From Labilibacter sediminis (GTDB lineage Bacteria > Bacteroidota > Bacteroidia > Bacteroidales > Marinilabiliaceae), in the NCBI RefSeq assembly GCF_005877885.1, contig NZ_VCHY01000012.1, positions 62,001 to 126,000 of the forward strand: a stretch of 64,000 bases of DNA. Reading direction: 5' to 3'. The notes under the pieces are model-generated. The model was not told the DNA's origin and ran no database searches. It saw nothing but the letters and a program-made list of their open reading frames with translations. How positions within the stretch are numbered: position 1 is the first letter of the stretch; each line of letters begins with the position of its first letter. Positions 28,011 to 36,917 of this stretch are shown here, in pieces. The position numbers and the translations under genes are program-made.

Positions 28011-28790
28011 TTACCTAATTCTTTTCATATTTTGAATAGAGAAAAACGAGTCGTTTAATGGTGCATTAAATTTAATCTCGGTAAATTCCATGGTTGTTTT
28101 TTGTCCTTCTTTCTCAGATGGTACTATCTCAAAAAAGGTAGGCATCAAGCGGTCTCCCACATTTTTAATTTTCGAAAGACGCTCTATATTTACCAAATAT
28201 TCATCCTCATCATAATACTCGTTTCTAAGCGTCATATACCCTTCCTTGGTTACCCAACAGATAATTTTCCCCCATACAACAACCGCATCTTCATTGGGAA
28301 TTAATTCAATTACCCAACAGTCATAACCATCCATTTCTTCTTCTTTAATGATGATATGTTGATAATCCTCAACAATAGAAGCACCTTTAACCAGATCATC
28401 GTTGGTTAAATCTGAACCCATCCATGATTGCATCATCATGCTAGGCGGAATTTTTATCATCTTTTCGATATCCGGCATATAATTCCACATATCTTTTTGC
28501 CTTTTTAAAAATACCTGGCCTTTTTCTTTAGCAGGATATGTCACATATATTAGTGAATAATCAATTCCTTTTGACCATGATTTAAAACGTAAAGTTCTAT
28601 TCCATTTAGGCCTGGTTATGATCATTTCCATTTCGGACACACTGGTGTTGCCACGCATAAGTTCATTGGCATGGTCAATAATGTCTCTGGCCACAATATC
28701 ATATGATTTTTGAGCATTTACGTTTACGTTCCATACAAGAGCGCAAATCAATAAGAGCAAGCTAAACCTTTTATTCTGATGATTAAGCAT
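28011..28790 (-). CDS. LolA-like outer-membrane lipoprotein-sorting protein
   Basis: 259 residues with a signal peptide (SLLLLICALVWNVNVNAQ). The mature part has the features of the LolA_like family (COG2834 type): an early LMRGNTSVSEMEMIITRPKW, then YMPDIEKMIKIPPSMMMQSW and MGSDLTNDDLVKG, and a C-terminal FTEIKFNAPLNDSFFSI. The open beta-half-barrel fold carries acyl chains across the periplasm. With LolCDE-like genes next to it, it probably shuttles a lipid or lipoprotein from the ABC pump to the barrel (inference). Confidence 0.85.
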   Translation of the reverse strand: MLNHQNKRFSLLLLICALVWNVNVNAQKSYDIVARDIIDHANELMRGNTSVSEMEMIITRPKWNRTLRFKSWSKGIDYSLIYVTYPAKEKGQVFLKRQKDMWNYMPDIEKMIKIPPSMMMQSWMGSDLTNDDLVKGASIVEDYQHIIIKEEEMDGYDCWVIELIPNEDAVVVWGKIICWVTKEGYMTLRNEYYDEDEYLVNIERLSKIKNVGDRLMPTFFEIVPSEKEGQKTTMEFTEIKFNAPLNDSFFSIQNMKRIR

Positions 28791-28792
28791 GA

Positions 28793-29374
28793 TTAATTAT
28801 TTAAGTATTGGTTAAGTATTTTTTTTTTCATTTCCTGTAAAGGGAAACCATCCGGATCAACAATATAGTTCATAAACAAACCATCCAAAAGCGAAGTTAA
28901 ATATCTGGTTTCCAACAATGGATTCTCAAAATTCCTGATCTCAAAATACTTTGATATCCGCAAAAATGCTTCTTGTGCTTTTTCTCCAAACTCCGTTTCA
29001 AAAATTCTGAGAATATTAGGCTGAAGAACTACTCCAAAGTAAATCCGCAGAAAATCCTCATTTTTCTCAATCCATTTAAAATTAGCATTTATCATTGATT
29101 CAAATTCCTTATCATCGGGAGATTCTGATAATGTATTTTCAACTAAAGAAAACATCTCCTCTATAGTATTTAAAACCAAGGCCCGTAGAAACTCTTCCTT
29201 ACTTTTAAAATAGGTGTACATTAAGCCCTTTGAAATACCAGCTTCCGAAGCTATCATGGCAATACTGGTGGCTTGATATCCGTTTTTAGCAAAAAGCTGC
29301 AATCCTGCTTTCATAATTAAAGCACGCTTCTCAACTTTTAAGGCCTTTATTTGAGAGGTAGATCTTGGTGACAT
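28793..29374 (-). CDS. TetR/AcrR-family repressor
   Basis: 193 residues. The N-terminal helix-turn-helix is GYQATSIAMIASEAGISKGL followed by MYTYFKSKEEFLRALV, the TetR signature. The C-terminal ligand domain is divergent, as usual. It is the first gene of the operon, 2 bp before the LolA-like gene. A palindrome 8 bp upstream of its start suggests autoregulation; lipophilic ligands are common in this family. Confidence 0.92.
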   Translation of the reverse strand: MSPRSTSQIKALKVEKRALIMKAGLQLFAKNGYQATSIAMIASEAGISKGLMYTYFKSKEEFLRALVLNTIEEMFSLVENTLSESPDDKEFESMINANFKWIEKNEDFLRIYFGVVLQPNILRIFETEFGEKAQEAFLRISKYFEIRNFENPLLETRYLTSLLDGLFMNYIVDPDGFPLQEMKKKILNQYLNN

Positions 29375-29382
29375 AACTTTTT

Positions 29383-29404
29383 TTTGACTGACCGGTTGGT
29401 CAAA
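29383..29404. promoter_or_regulatory. Putative TetR operator
   Basis: A 22-bp dyad: outer arms TTTGAC (29383-29388) and GTCAAA (29399-29404), inner palindrome ACCGGT (29391-29396), and TG spacers on both sides. TGAC...GTCA with a GC-rich centre is typical of TetR/AcrR sites. It lies 8 bp upstream of the repressor's start codon. Confidence 0.7.
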
Positions 29405-29555
29405 GTTATGAATATTTCATTTAAAACCATCATTAAATTCCACTTATGGTATTTATAGAATAGGTTGCTACGTCAATATTTAAGAGATTTCAATACTAAA
29501 AATATTATTTCATAGTCTTTCACACATTAAACATTACCCCCTAACATTATATTTT

Positions 29556-29588
29556 TTGAATAAAATTCAACCTAAACACCTGTTTAGG
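29556..29588. promoter_or_regulatory. Two abutting palindromes upstream of rsgA
   Basis: TTGAAT-AAA-ATTCAA (29556-29570) is followed directly by CCTAAACA-CC-TGTTTAGG (29571-29588). They sit 56 bp before the rsgA start in the divergent region shared with the TetR gene. They are likely regulator sites or the start of a structured leader; no T-run follows. Confidence 0.45.
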
Positions 29589-29643
29589 CTTAAATTAAAA
29601 GATCTATAATTATATTTACAGTTTAAATTTAAAACTGAGAAAT

Positions 29644-30570
29644 TTGAAAAAAGGCATTGTAATTAAATCAACGGGAAGTAGATATTTGGTTAAAACTAAG
29701 GAAGGAGACACTGTTAGCTGTTCTATAAAAGGGAAGTTCAGGATGAAAGGTATTAAAAGTACCAATCCCATTGCTGTTGGTGACCATGTTGATTTTACCA
29801 TTGATTCAGAGGGTGATATGGGAGTAATCTCAAATATAGAAGAAAGAAAAAATTACATCATCCGTAAGGCTTCAAATCTTTCAAAACAATCGCATATTAT
29901 TGCTTCCAATATTGATCAGGCCTTATTATTAGTAACAATAAATTACCCGATCACCACCACAGTTTTTATTGATCGTTTTTTAGCCTCTGCAGAAGCATAC
30001 CGCATACCTGTAAAAATAATTTTTAATAAAATTGATCGTTACGATGACGAGCATCTAAAATCAGTTAATGCACTTCGCAAGGTTTACGAAGAAATTGGTT
30101 ATGAAACTTATTCTATTTCGGCAAAAATGCAAGATGATCTCAGTGTAGTTACTGATTTACTAAAAAACAATGTAAGTGTAATAGCTGGCCATTCCGGTGT
30201 AGGGAAATCAACGCTTATCAATCGTATTCAACCAGGGTTAAATTTAAAAGTGGCTGAAATATCAGATATTCACCAAAGCGGTAAACACACCACTACCTTT
30301 GCTGAAATGCACGAACTGGATCTTGGTGGTTACATTATTGATACCCCGGGAATTCGCGGCTACGGCTTAATTGATATTGAAAAGGAGGAGCTTCATCATT
30401 TCTTTAAAGAAATTTTTGATCACTCACACCATTGTCAGTTTGGCAATTGCACTCACATACATGAACCCGGTTGCGCCATAAAACAAGCTGTTAAAGATGA
30501 AGAAATTGCCCTATCTCGTTACGAGAGTTATTTAAGTATATTTAAAGAAAAACCTGAAAAATATAGATAA
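29644..30570 (+). CDS. rsgA: Ribosome small-subunit biogenesis GTPase RsgA
   Basis: 308 residues with the circularly permuted GTPase order. An OB-fold (1-65) comes first, then G4 NKID (128-131) and G5 SAK (159-161), then the Walker A-type G1 GHSGVGKS (182-189), the G2 region GKHTTTF (213-219) and G3 DTPG (233-236). The zinc site is C264, C269, H271 and C277. It helps mature the 30S subunit. The start is TTG at 29644 (MKKGIVIKSTG is the family N-terminus, and no ATG fits). Confidence 0.95.
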   Translation: MKKGIVIKSTGSRYLVKTKEGDTVSCSIKGKFRMKGIKSTNPIAVGDHVDFTIDSEGDMGVISNIEERKNYIIRKASNLSKQSHIIASNIDQALLLVTINYPITTTVFIDRFLASAEAYRIPVKIIFNKIDRYDDEHLKSVNALRKVYEEIGYETYSISAKMQDDLSVVTDLLKNNVSVIAGHSGVGKSTLINRIQPGLNLKVAEISDIHQSGKHTTTFAEMHELDLGGYIIDTPGIRGYGLIDIEKEELHHFFKEIFDHSHHCQFGNCTHIHEPGCAIKQAVKDEEIALSRYESYLSIFKEKPEKYR

Positions 30571-30700
30571 GTTAAAATGACACAACACGACACAATTAAA
30601 GATAACGATTCTTGAACAGTCAGCATTATTGAAACATGTAGCTATCCCATTCTCCTAAGCAACAAAACAGTAGGCTGATAACCAACACAAATTTTTTCTA

Positions 30701-33481
30701 ATGAGACGAATTATTGGCATTGTTATTTCAAGTATTGTTTTTCTTATAATATCGAACATATATTATTATCGAGATACTTATAATTGGCAGCTCAATACAC
30801 AAAAGAACCTACTTTTAAGCGAGATCACCACTTGTAAGGAGCAACTGACTAACTACTTTTCAGAGGTAGAAACTAACGTATTACTTCTGTTAAACGAAAA
30901 TGAACTGGGAGAACTATTCGATTTTAAATTACAATCTCAGGAACCTCAAAAAAGAATTGAACTCCTCTATAACAGGTACAATAACATACTACAAGAACTC
31001 GCTGTTTACGATATAAAAGGTAATTACTACTCATTAATTAAAAGAAAAAATAATTCACTGGTTTCTAAATACGGTAAGTCGAACCGCAAAGAAGAGTTTA
31101 AAGCTTCATTAATTATAAACCCCTCAACAAACAGTATTATATATACCCAGCCTATTTATGGTGAAACACATATTTTTGGATATGTTGTATTTAAATTAAA
31201 CCTAAACCACTTTTATGGGCACCTCTTTAAAAACTTCACCATTGAAGGTCATCAGCTGCAATGGATAACAAATCATAATCAGGAGATTATTTACTCAACT
31301 GAATCCAACACAAAACTGCCTCAGAAAAACAAACTCAACCTAAACAGCAAAAGTGCCTTACATAATTTATTAATTAATAATAAAGAGGTTAAAGTGATAT
31401 CTGTTTTTGAAACAATTAAAACAGGCAACAAACCTCTCTCTATGGCATTTTCTATGCCTATTAAACCCATTACTTTCTCCATCTTAAAAAACTCATTTTT
31501 AGTAGCTGCTATATCTTTTATTGTTATTTTCTTTATCATATTTGCGTTCTACCAGTACATTCTTAAAAGTAAAAAATCAGAACAACTTACTTTACAATCT
31601 GAGAACGCGCTGGGAAAGATATTGCACTACCTGCCTGTTGGCGTTGTTTTAACTGATGCCGAAAACAAAGTAAAACTGGTAAACAAAACAGCTCTTAAAC
31701 TTTTTAATTGCGATGACGAAGATGTTTTAACCGAACAATATGGATCAGCTGAGATATTGTTTGAAAAGAAAAAAATTCTTGAAACCATTAAAATTTCCGA
31801 CTCATCTAACAAGTACATCCTAAATAACGGCAACAATGATCAACAAATAATACTGAGCGAAAAAATTCCGTTTTATATTCAAAGTAAAAATTATACGATC
31901 AACGTTTATATTGAATTTGATCCGAGTGAACTTACCAACAATTCTAATGCAAACAATCCGAAAACAACTTTCATTGCCAACATTAGTCACGAACTAAGAA
32001 CCCCGCTAAACGGCATTTTAGGAATGACAGATTTATTACTGTCTTCAAACAATATACCAGATACTGAGCAAGAGATGCTTAAAGTGGCCAAGCGATCAGC
32101 CGACACTCTTTTAGCTCTCATTAATGACATACTTGATTTCTCAAAAATAGAGGCTGGCAAATTAGAAATAGAATCCATTCCAATAAACCTTAAAGGAGAG
32201 ATTGATGCAATCATCAATGATTTCTCTTCTATTTCAAAGGACCGGAAAATTATGCTGGATTGTAAATCCAACACAGATCTACCATCTGATTTTTTAGGCG
32301 ACCCATTGCGACTAAGGCAAGTGCTCAACAACCTTATTGGTAATGCTATTAAATTTACCACGATTGGAAATGTTCGATTAACCATAGACAAAACAGTAGC
32401 CCTTAAAGGTAATCCTGCTCTGCTATTCACCATAAGCGACACAGGCATTGGAATACGAAAAAGCAAGCTTGAGACAATATTTAATTCCTTTTCGCAAGAA
32501 GACGAAAGCACCACACGTAAATTCGGAGGAACAGGTCTTGGAACATCCATCTCTAAAAACTTAGTAGAATTAATGGGCGGAGAAATTTGGGCCAACAGTC
32601 CCTCCAAAATACTAACTAACACGCAATATCCAGGATCTGATTTTTGCTTTACCCTTCCTTTGGAAATCAAACGAAAACAAAAACATCTTGACTTCTCTTA
32701 TGTACTATCCTGGACGCAATTAACAGCACTAATTATTACGGACGATGCGCTTCAAGTACAAAACATCATTAAAAACCTGATGGCATTGGGTATTAATTAT
32801 AAGGTAATGGCTCCTTCGCAGGAAACCTTAATCATGCTTGATAAGCAAAATAATATTCAACTTATCATTATTGATCAACGACCAGATTTTAATGGTATTG
32901 ATTTTCTTCAGGAATTATATAGCCATAGCTTATACAAGAAATATTTAATCATTCTGCAAAGTTCGGATTACGAAACCATGAATACGAATATTGGTAAAAA
33001 ATTAGGGGCTGATATCTATTTACGTAAACCCGTAAAACTTCAGAACATTCAAAATTTCATTCTCCGAAACTTCCCTGCCATTAAACTACAAAATAGTTTG
33101 GTAGGACAGGTTGTTCCTGAAAATTTAAAAATATTGGTTGCCGAAGACAATCTATTCAACCAGAAAGTAGCACAAAATTTATTTGAAAAAATTGGCTTTA
33201 ACATCGATCTAGCCCACAATGGCCGGGAAGCAATTAACAAATACAAGCTCCATAAATACGATATCATCTTTATGGATTTAATGATGCCGGAACTTGATGG
33301 TTTTGATGCCACTAAAGAGCTTAAGTGCTATAACGAAAGCTGTCCAATTATAGCCATGACTGCTAATAATGACAAAAAACAAAGAGAACTTGCCTTTAAA
33401 TCAGGGATGGACGACTTTATTGTAAAACCAGCTCAAAAGGATGAAATTATGCGAATGATCATTAAATGGTGTTCTGAATAA
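30701..33481 (+). CDS. Hybrid sensor histidine kinase with two receiver domains
   Basis: 926 residues. There is a membrane helix at the N-terminus and another near 260-285 (AAISFIVIFFIIFAFYQYIL), framing an extracytoplasmic sensor. A PAS-like region follows (LPVGVVLTDAENKVKLVNKT), then HisKA with ANISHELRTPLNG (His430) and HATPase_c with NAIKFT, DTGIGI and GGTGLGTSIS. A first receiver contains IITDD, IIIDQR and LRKP. A second receiver has the phospho-acceptor Asp859 in IIFMDLMMPELDG. No output domain or Hpt is present, so the phosphoryl group must pass elsewhere. Confidence 0.93.
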   Translation: MRRIIGIVISSIVFLIISNIYYYRDTYNWQLNTQKNLLLSEITTCKEQLTNYFSEVETNVLLLLNENELGELFDFKLQSQEPQKRIELLYNRYNNILQELAVYDIKGNYYSLIKRKNNSLVSKYGKSNRKEEFKASLIINPSTNSIIYTQPIYGETHIFGYVVFKLNLNHFYGHLFKNFTIEGHQLQWITNHNQEIIYSTESNTKLPQKNKLNLNSKSALHNLLINNKEVKVISVFETIKTGNKPLSMAFSMPIKPITFSILKNSFLVAAISFIVIFFIIFAFYQYILKSKKSEQLTLQSENALGKILHYLPVGVVLTDAENKVKLVNKTALKLFNCDDEDVLTEQYGSAEILFEKKKILETIKISDSSNKYILNNGNNDQQIILSEKIPFYIQSKNYTINVYIEFDPSELTNNSNANNPKTTFIANISHELRTPLNGILGMTDLLLSSNNIPDTEQEMLKVAKRSADTLLALINDILDFSKIEAGKLEIESIPINLKGEIDAIINDFSSISKDRKIMLDCKSNTDLPSDFLGDPLRLRQVLNNLIGNAIKFTTIGNVRLTIDKTVALKGNPALLFTISDTGIGIRKSKLETIFNSFSQEDESTTRKFGGTGLGTSISKNLVELMGGEIWANSPSKILTNTQYPGSDFCFTLPLEIKRKQKHLDFSYVLSWTQLTALIITDDALQVQNIIKNLMALGINYKVMAPSQETLIMLDKQNNIQLIIIDQRPDFNGIDFLQELYSHSLYKKYLIILQSSDYETMNTNIGKKLGADIYLRKPVKLQNIQNFILRNFPAIKLQNSLVGQVVPENLKILVAEDNLFNQKVAQNLFEKIGFNIDLAHNGREAINKYKLHKYDIIFMDLMMPELDGFDATKELKCYNESCPIIAMTANNDKKQRELAFKSGMDDFIVKPAQKDEIMRMIIKWCSE

Positions 33482-33569
33482 ATCACATTTTAAAATCCTG
33501 CTACAATAAACCAAATACGATCTACGTTCTGACAAGTGACTGAACAAGAACAACTATATATTGGAACGC

Positions 33570-34709
33570 ATGAGACACTACGTACGAAAAAAAAGATTTA
33601 AACTATTTATATTACTCGGAACCATTGTTATTGGATCTTTTTCATCCATATATACCAAATATCTTGTTGATGAACTTAAACTGGAAGAACAAAAAAAAGT
33701 TGAACTTTGGGCAGAAGCTACCAGGCAATTGGTTGAACCTGGTAATAATGAAACTTCCATTGGTTTAACCCTTGAAGTTTTAAAAAATAATACAACAGTC
33801 CCTGTAATTCTTGTTGGAAAAAACGATACCATACACCACTACAGAAACATTGCAGTGCCTAATAAAAATCCTGACAGGTATTTAAAAAAGCAACTTGCTA
33901 AAATGAAAAACAGTGGTAAGTATATAGAAATAAACCTTGGCGATGGAGAAAAGCAATATTTATACTACAAAACCTCCACTCTTCTCATTAAACTAACCTG
34001 GTTTCCTATAGTTCAGTTTATTATCATCGCTATTTTTGTCAGCATTGCCTATTTGGCTTTTAGCAGTTCACGCAAGGCAGAACAAAACCAGGTCTGGGTT
34101 GGAATGGCTAAAGAAACTGCACACCAACTGGGCACACCTATATCATCATTAATGGGATGGATAGATCTTTTTGCTCTCAAATCTACCGAAACTGAAGCTT
34201 TAGCAGAAGTAAAAAAAGACATCAGCAGGCTACAAAACATTGCCGACAGATTTTCTAAAATCGGATCAAAACCTGTATTAAAAGATATTAGCATTAACGA
34301 AGTCGTACAGCAAAGCATACATTATTTAAAAGTTCGATCTTCAAACAAAGTAAACTTTACCGTTGAACTTGATGATGATCATAAAATCAATGCCAACACT
34401 GTATTGTTGGAATGGGTATTTGAAAACCTGATTAAAAACGCTATTGATGCCATTAAAGGAGATGGAAACATTCATATTTCCACAACAAAAATCAATCACT
34501 CTGTAGCCATCGATATATCCGATGATGGTAAAGGTATCCCTAAATCGAAATTCAAAACTGTTTTTGAACCTGGCTTCACAACAAAAAAAAGAGGCTGGGG
34601 TTTAGGACTATCGCTTACAAAAAGGATAATTGAGGATTATCACCAGGGAAAAATATTTGTAAAAGAGTCAGAAGCCAATAAAAAAACTACATTTAGAATA
34701 ATACTTTAA
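33570..34709 (+). CDS. Sensor histidine kinase
   Basis: 379 residues from ATG 33570 (a GGAA lies just upstream; a TTG at 33561 is in frame but less likely). Two membrane helices lie at about residues 10-30 and 145-175 around a short periplasmic sensor. Then comes an unusual H-box, KETAHQLGTPISSLMGWIDL (His185), and HATPase_c with NLIKNAIDAI, DDGKGIP and GWGLGLSLTKRII. This H-box type (HQLGTP) is common in Bacteroidota kinases. It has no response regulator beside it. Confidence 0.9.
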   Translation: MRHYVRKKRFKLFILLGTIVIGSFSSIYTKYLVDELKLEEQKKVELWAEATRQLVEPGNNETSIGLTLEVLKNNTTVPVILVGKNDTIHHYRNIAVPNKNPDRYLKKQLAKMKNSGKYIEINLGDGEKQYLYYKTSTLLIKLTWFPIVQFIIIAIFVSIAYLAFSSSRKAEQNQVWVGMAKETAHQLGTPISSLMGWIDLFALKSTETEALAEVKKDISRLQNIADRFSKIGSKPVLKDISINEVVQQSIHYLKVRSSNKVNFTVELDDDHKINANTVLLEWVFENLIKNAIDAIKGDGNIHISTTKINHSVAIDISDDGKGIPKSKFKTVFEPGFTTKKRGWGLGLSLTKRIIEDYHQGKIFVKESEANKKTTFRIIL

Positions 34710-34815
34710 GCTTTCTTAATAACTATCCTACTGACATTTACGTATCTTTGTAAGCATATGCGAAATAAATAAAAAATAATTCTCAATATTATTTCTCAAC
34801 TACTATATATTTTTA

Positions 34816-34823
34816 TACTTTTG
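34816..34823 (+). promoter_or_regulatory. -7 promoter box for the DUF177-rpmF genes
   Basis: TACTTTTG matches TAnnTTTG and lies 23 bp before the DUF177 start codon. A second match, TATCTTTG, lies near 34744. An AGGTG just before the ATG may help initiation. Confidence 0.55.
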
Positions 34824-34845
34824 CAAAGTTTTTATTTGAGGTGAA

Positions 34846-35388
34846 ATGAATAAGTTAAGTGATTATACTATAGCTTTCAAAGGTTTAAAAGATGGAAAGC
34901 ATGACTTTCACTACGATATAGACCAATCTTTTTTTGATGCCATAGAAAATTCGGTCATTGAAAAAGGACAATTTGAAGTTGATGTTACGTTGAATAAAAA
35001 AACGCAGATGCTTCAGCTTGATTTTAATATCGTTGGAAACGTCCAAGCGATATGCGACAACTGCCTTGGTGAGGTAACTGTACCGGTTTCATACAATGGA
35101 AGAATCTTCATTAAGTTTGGAATTATGTATGACGAGCCCAATGAGGAGATCATTATTCTTCCTCAGGAAGAGCATGAATACAATGTCGCTCAATTAATAT
35201 ATGAATTTATAGTAGTGAGTATGCCCCTCAGATCTGTCCATGAAGATGATGAGAATTGTGACCCAGAAATGATTAATAAGCTGGATGAGTTTATGGCTGG
35301 TCACTACGAAGAAGATAATAAAGAAGAAGAGGCAACCGATCCCAGATGGGATGCTTTGAAAAAATTAAAAGATAATAGTAATAAGTAA
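34846..35388 (+). CDS. DUF177 (YceD-like) protein
   Basis: 180 residues. It has the family's core, including QAICDNCLGEVTVPVSY with its C-x2-C pair and an acidic C-terminal part (DPRWDALKKLKDN at the end). DUF177 genes are nearly always beside rpmF. The YceD-type protein is implicated in 23S rRNA metabolism, and in plants the relative is needed for 23S accumulation. The gene is 12 bp upstream of rpmF, so the two are one unit. Confidence 0.92.
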   Translation: MNKLSDYTIAFKGLKDGKHDFHYDIDQSFFDAIENSVIEKGQFEVDVTLNKKTQMLQLDFNIVGNVQAICDNCLGEVTVPVSYNGRIFIKFGIMYDEPNEEIIILPQEEHEYNVAQLIYEFIVVSMPLRSVHEDDENCDPEMINKLDEFMAGHYEEDNKEEEATDPRWDALKKLKDNSNK

Positions 35389-35400
35389 AGAGTTTATAAA

Positions 35401-35586
35401 ATGGCACATCCTAAGAGAAAGATTTCTAAAACAAGAAGAGACAAGAGAAGGACGCATTATAAAGCTACTACTCCTGCATTGGGAGTTTGCTCTAACTGCG
35501 GTTCAACTGTAAAATTACATACCGTATGTGGTGACTGTGGTTTTTACAGAGGAAAATTAGCTGTTGAGAAAGAAATTACAGCATAA
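35401..35586 (+). CDS. rpmF: 50S ribosomal protein L32
   Basis: 61 residues, full length. MAHPKRKISKTRRDKRRTHY is the classic L32 opening. The zinc ribbon is intact, with CSNCG and CGDCG. It is cotranscribed with DUF177 and followed by a strong hairpin. Confidence 0.97.
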   Translation: MAHPKRKISKTRRDKRRTHYKATTPALGVCSNCGSTVKLHTVCGDCGFYRGKLAVEKEITA

Positions 35587-35611
35587 CTTTTTATTTTTAA
35601 AAGTACTTTTT

Positions 35612-35645
35612 AAATTTGCTTCGCTTTGCGAGGCAAATTTTGCTT
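35612..35645 (+). terminator. Terminator after rpmF
   Basis: A 13-bp stem (35612-35624 with 35628-35640, one G-U) closed by a TTT loop; the arms contain AAATTTGCTTCGC and GCGAGGCAAATTT. The following T-run is short (TTTTGC). It is likely to separate rpmF from fabH at least partly. Confidence 0.7.
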
Positions 35646-35768
35646 TATGGCACTTTATCTTCGAAAAGGGTAAAGCTTGATTCTTCAGAATTAATAGTAG
35701 TTTTAGCTTCTCCAGAAAGCAAGAAAAATTAAAAATTGCACGAGTAATCAACTCACGCTATTTCTAAC

Positions 35769-35798
35769 TTTTGATTATACATTAACGTGTAATCAAAA
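35769..35798 (+). promoter_or_regulatory. 12-bp hairpin/operator just before fabH
   Basis: TTTTGATTATAC (35769-35780) and GTGTAATCAAAA (35787-35798) are complementary over 12 bp, with one G-U, around ATTAAC. The element ends 13 bp before the fabH ATG. It may be an operator for a fatty-acid regulator or a leader hairpin masking initiation. Confidence 0.5.
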
Positions 35799-35811
35799 AA
35801 TTACTTTTAAC

Positions 35812-36810
35812 ATGAAAAAGATTAATGCAGTAATCACTGGTGTTGGTGCTTATTTACCTGAATACGTCTTAACCAACGAAGAATTAAGCACGATGGTTGA
35901 CACATCTGATGAATGGATCATGACACGTGTTGGCATCAAAGAAAGACGCATTCTTAAAGGTGAAGGAAAAGGCGCATCAGACATGGGTGCTGAAGCTGTA
36001 AAAGAACTACTGCGAAAAACAGGAACTAAACCTGAAGAGGTTGACTTACTTATTTGCGCAACAGTAACTCCAGATCATATTTTCCCAGGTACTTCTGCAA
36101 TTATTTGCGATAAAGTTGGTATTCGAAATATTCAAAGTTTTGATATCAATGCTGCTTGTTCAGGATTTTTATACGCCTTGGATACTGCTAGTAAATTCGT
36201 TCAGACAGGTCATAAAAAAGTAGTTGTAGTTGGCGCTGAAAAGATGTCATCTATTACGGACTACACCGACAGAACTACTTGTGTATTATTTGGGGACGCT
36301 TCTGCAGCCGTAATGGTTGAACCAACCGAAGAAGAAATTGGCGTATTGGACACTATTCTTAGAAGTGACGGTATGGGTCGCAGCCATCTTCAAATGAAAG
36401 CCGGTGGATCGGTAAAACCTGCCTCTCACGAAACAATCGACAACAAAGAACACTGTGTTTACCAGGAAGGACAAGCTGTATTTAAACATGCTGTTTCAAA
36501 CATGGCTGATGTTTCAGTAGAAATCATGGAAAAGAACAACCTGGCTGCTGACGATGTTGCCTGGCTGGTACCGCACCAGGCTAACCTAAGAATTATTGAT
36601 GCTACAGCACGTAGAATGGGCGTTGGTAAAGAAAAGGTAATGATCAATATTGAGAAATATGGTAACACAACTTCTGCAACAATTCCATTGTGTTTGTGGG
36701 AGTGGGAAAAACAACTTAAAAAAGGCGACAATATTGTACTAGCTGCATTTGGTGCCGGTTTTACCTGGGGGTCTGTATATCTTAAATGGGGATACGATAC
36801 AAATCAGTAA
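35812..36810 (+). CDS. fabH: 3-oxoacyl-ACP synthase III
   Basis: 332 residues. The catalytic triad is visible: Cys116 in DINAACSGF, His255 in [10 protein letters not shown] and Asn285 in [10 protein letters not shown]. It condenses acetyl-CoA (or branched acyl-CoA) with malonyl-ACP to start fatty-acid synthesis. No plsX lies between rpmF and fabH, unlike the order in many other phyla. The stop codon lies at the edge of a heptad repeat array. Confidence 0.96.
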   Translation: MKKINAVITGVGAYLPEYVLTNEELSTMVDTSDEWIMTRVGIKERRILKGEGKGASDMGAEAVKELLRKTGTKPEEVDLLICATVTPDHIFPGTSAIICDKVGIRNIQSFDINAACSGFLYALDTASKFVQTGHKKVVVVGAEKMSSITDYTDRTTCVLFGDASAAVMVEPTEEEIGVLDTILRSDGMGRSHLQMKAGGSVKPASHETIDNKEHCVYQEGQAVFKHAVSNMADVSVEIMEKNNLAADDVAWLVPHQANLRIIDATARRMGVGKEKVMINIEKYGNTTSATIPLCLWEWEKQLKKGDNIVLAAFGAGFTWGSVYLKWGYDTNQ

Positions 36811-36852
36811 GCAGTTAACAGTAAGCAGTTAACAGTAAGCAGTTAACAAATA
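36811..36852 (+). repeat. Heptad tandem repeat, CAGTTAA type
   Basis: Three 14-bp units (GCAGTTA-ACAGTAA, the third ending ACAAATA) start directly after the fabH stop; the stop codon itself is in the preceding partial heptad (CAGTAA). It is related to the 3945-3986 array. Confidence 0.8.
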
Positions 36853-36863
36853 CAAGATATAGA

Positions 36864-36894
36864 AAAGGGTGATTTCAAAACGAAATCACCCTTT
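36864..36894. terminator. Bidirectional terminator between fabH and gltX
   Basis: AAAGGGTGATTTC (36864-36876) and GAAATCACCCTTT (36882-36894) form a perfect 13-bp stem with an AAAAC loop. A's lead and T's follow, so it serves both convergent genes. Confidence 0.9.
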
Positions 36895-36917
36895 ATATTT
36901 TATATTACCAGCATCAA

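Noticed and set aside
31987-32670. 227-codon minus-strand frame
   Set aside because: A shadow of the conserved histidine kinase core on the plus strand.
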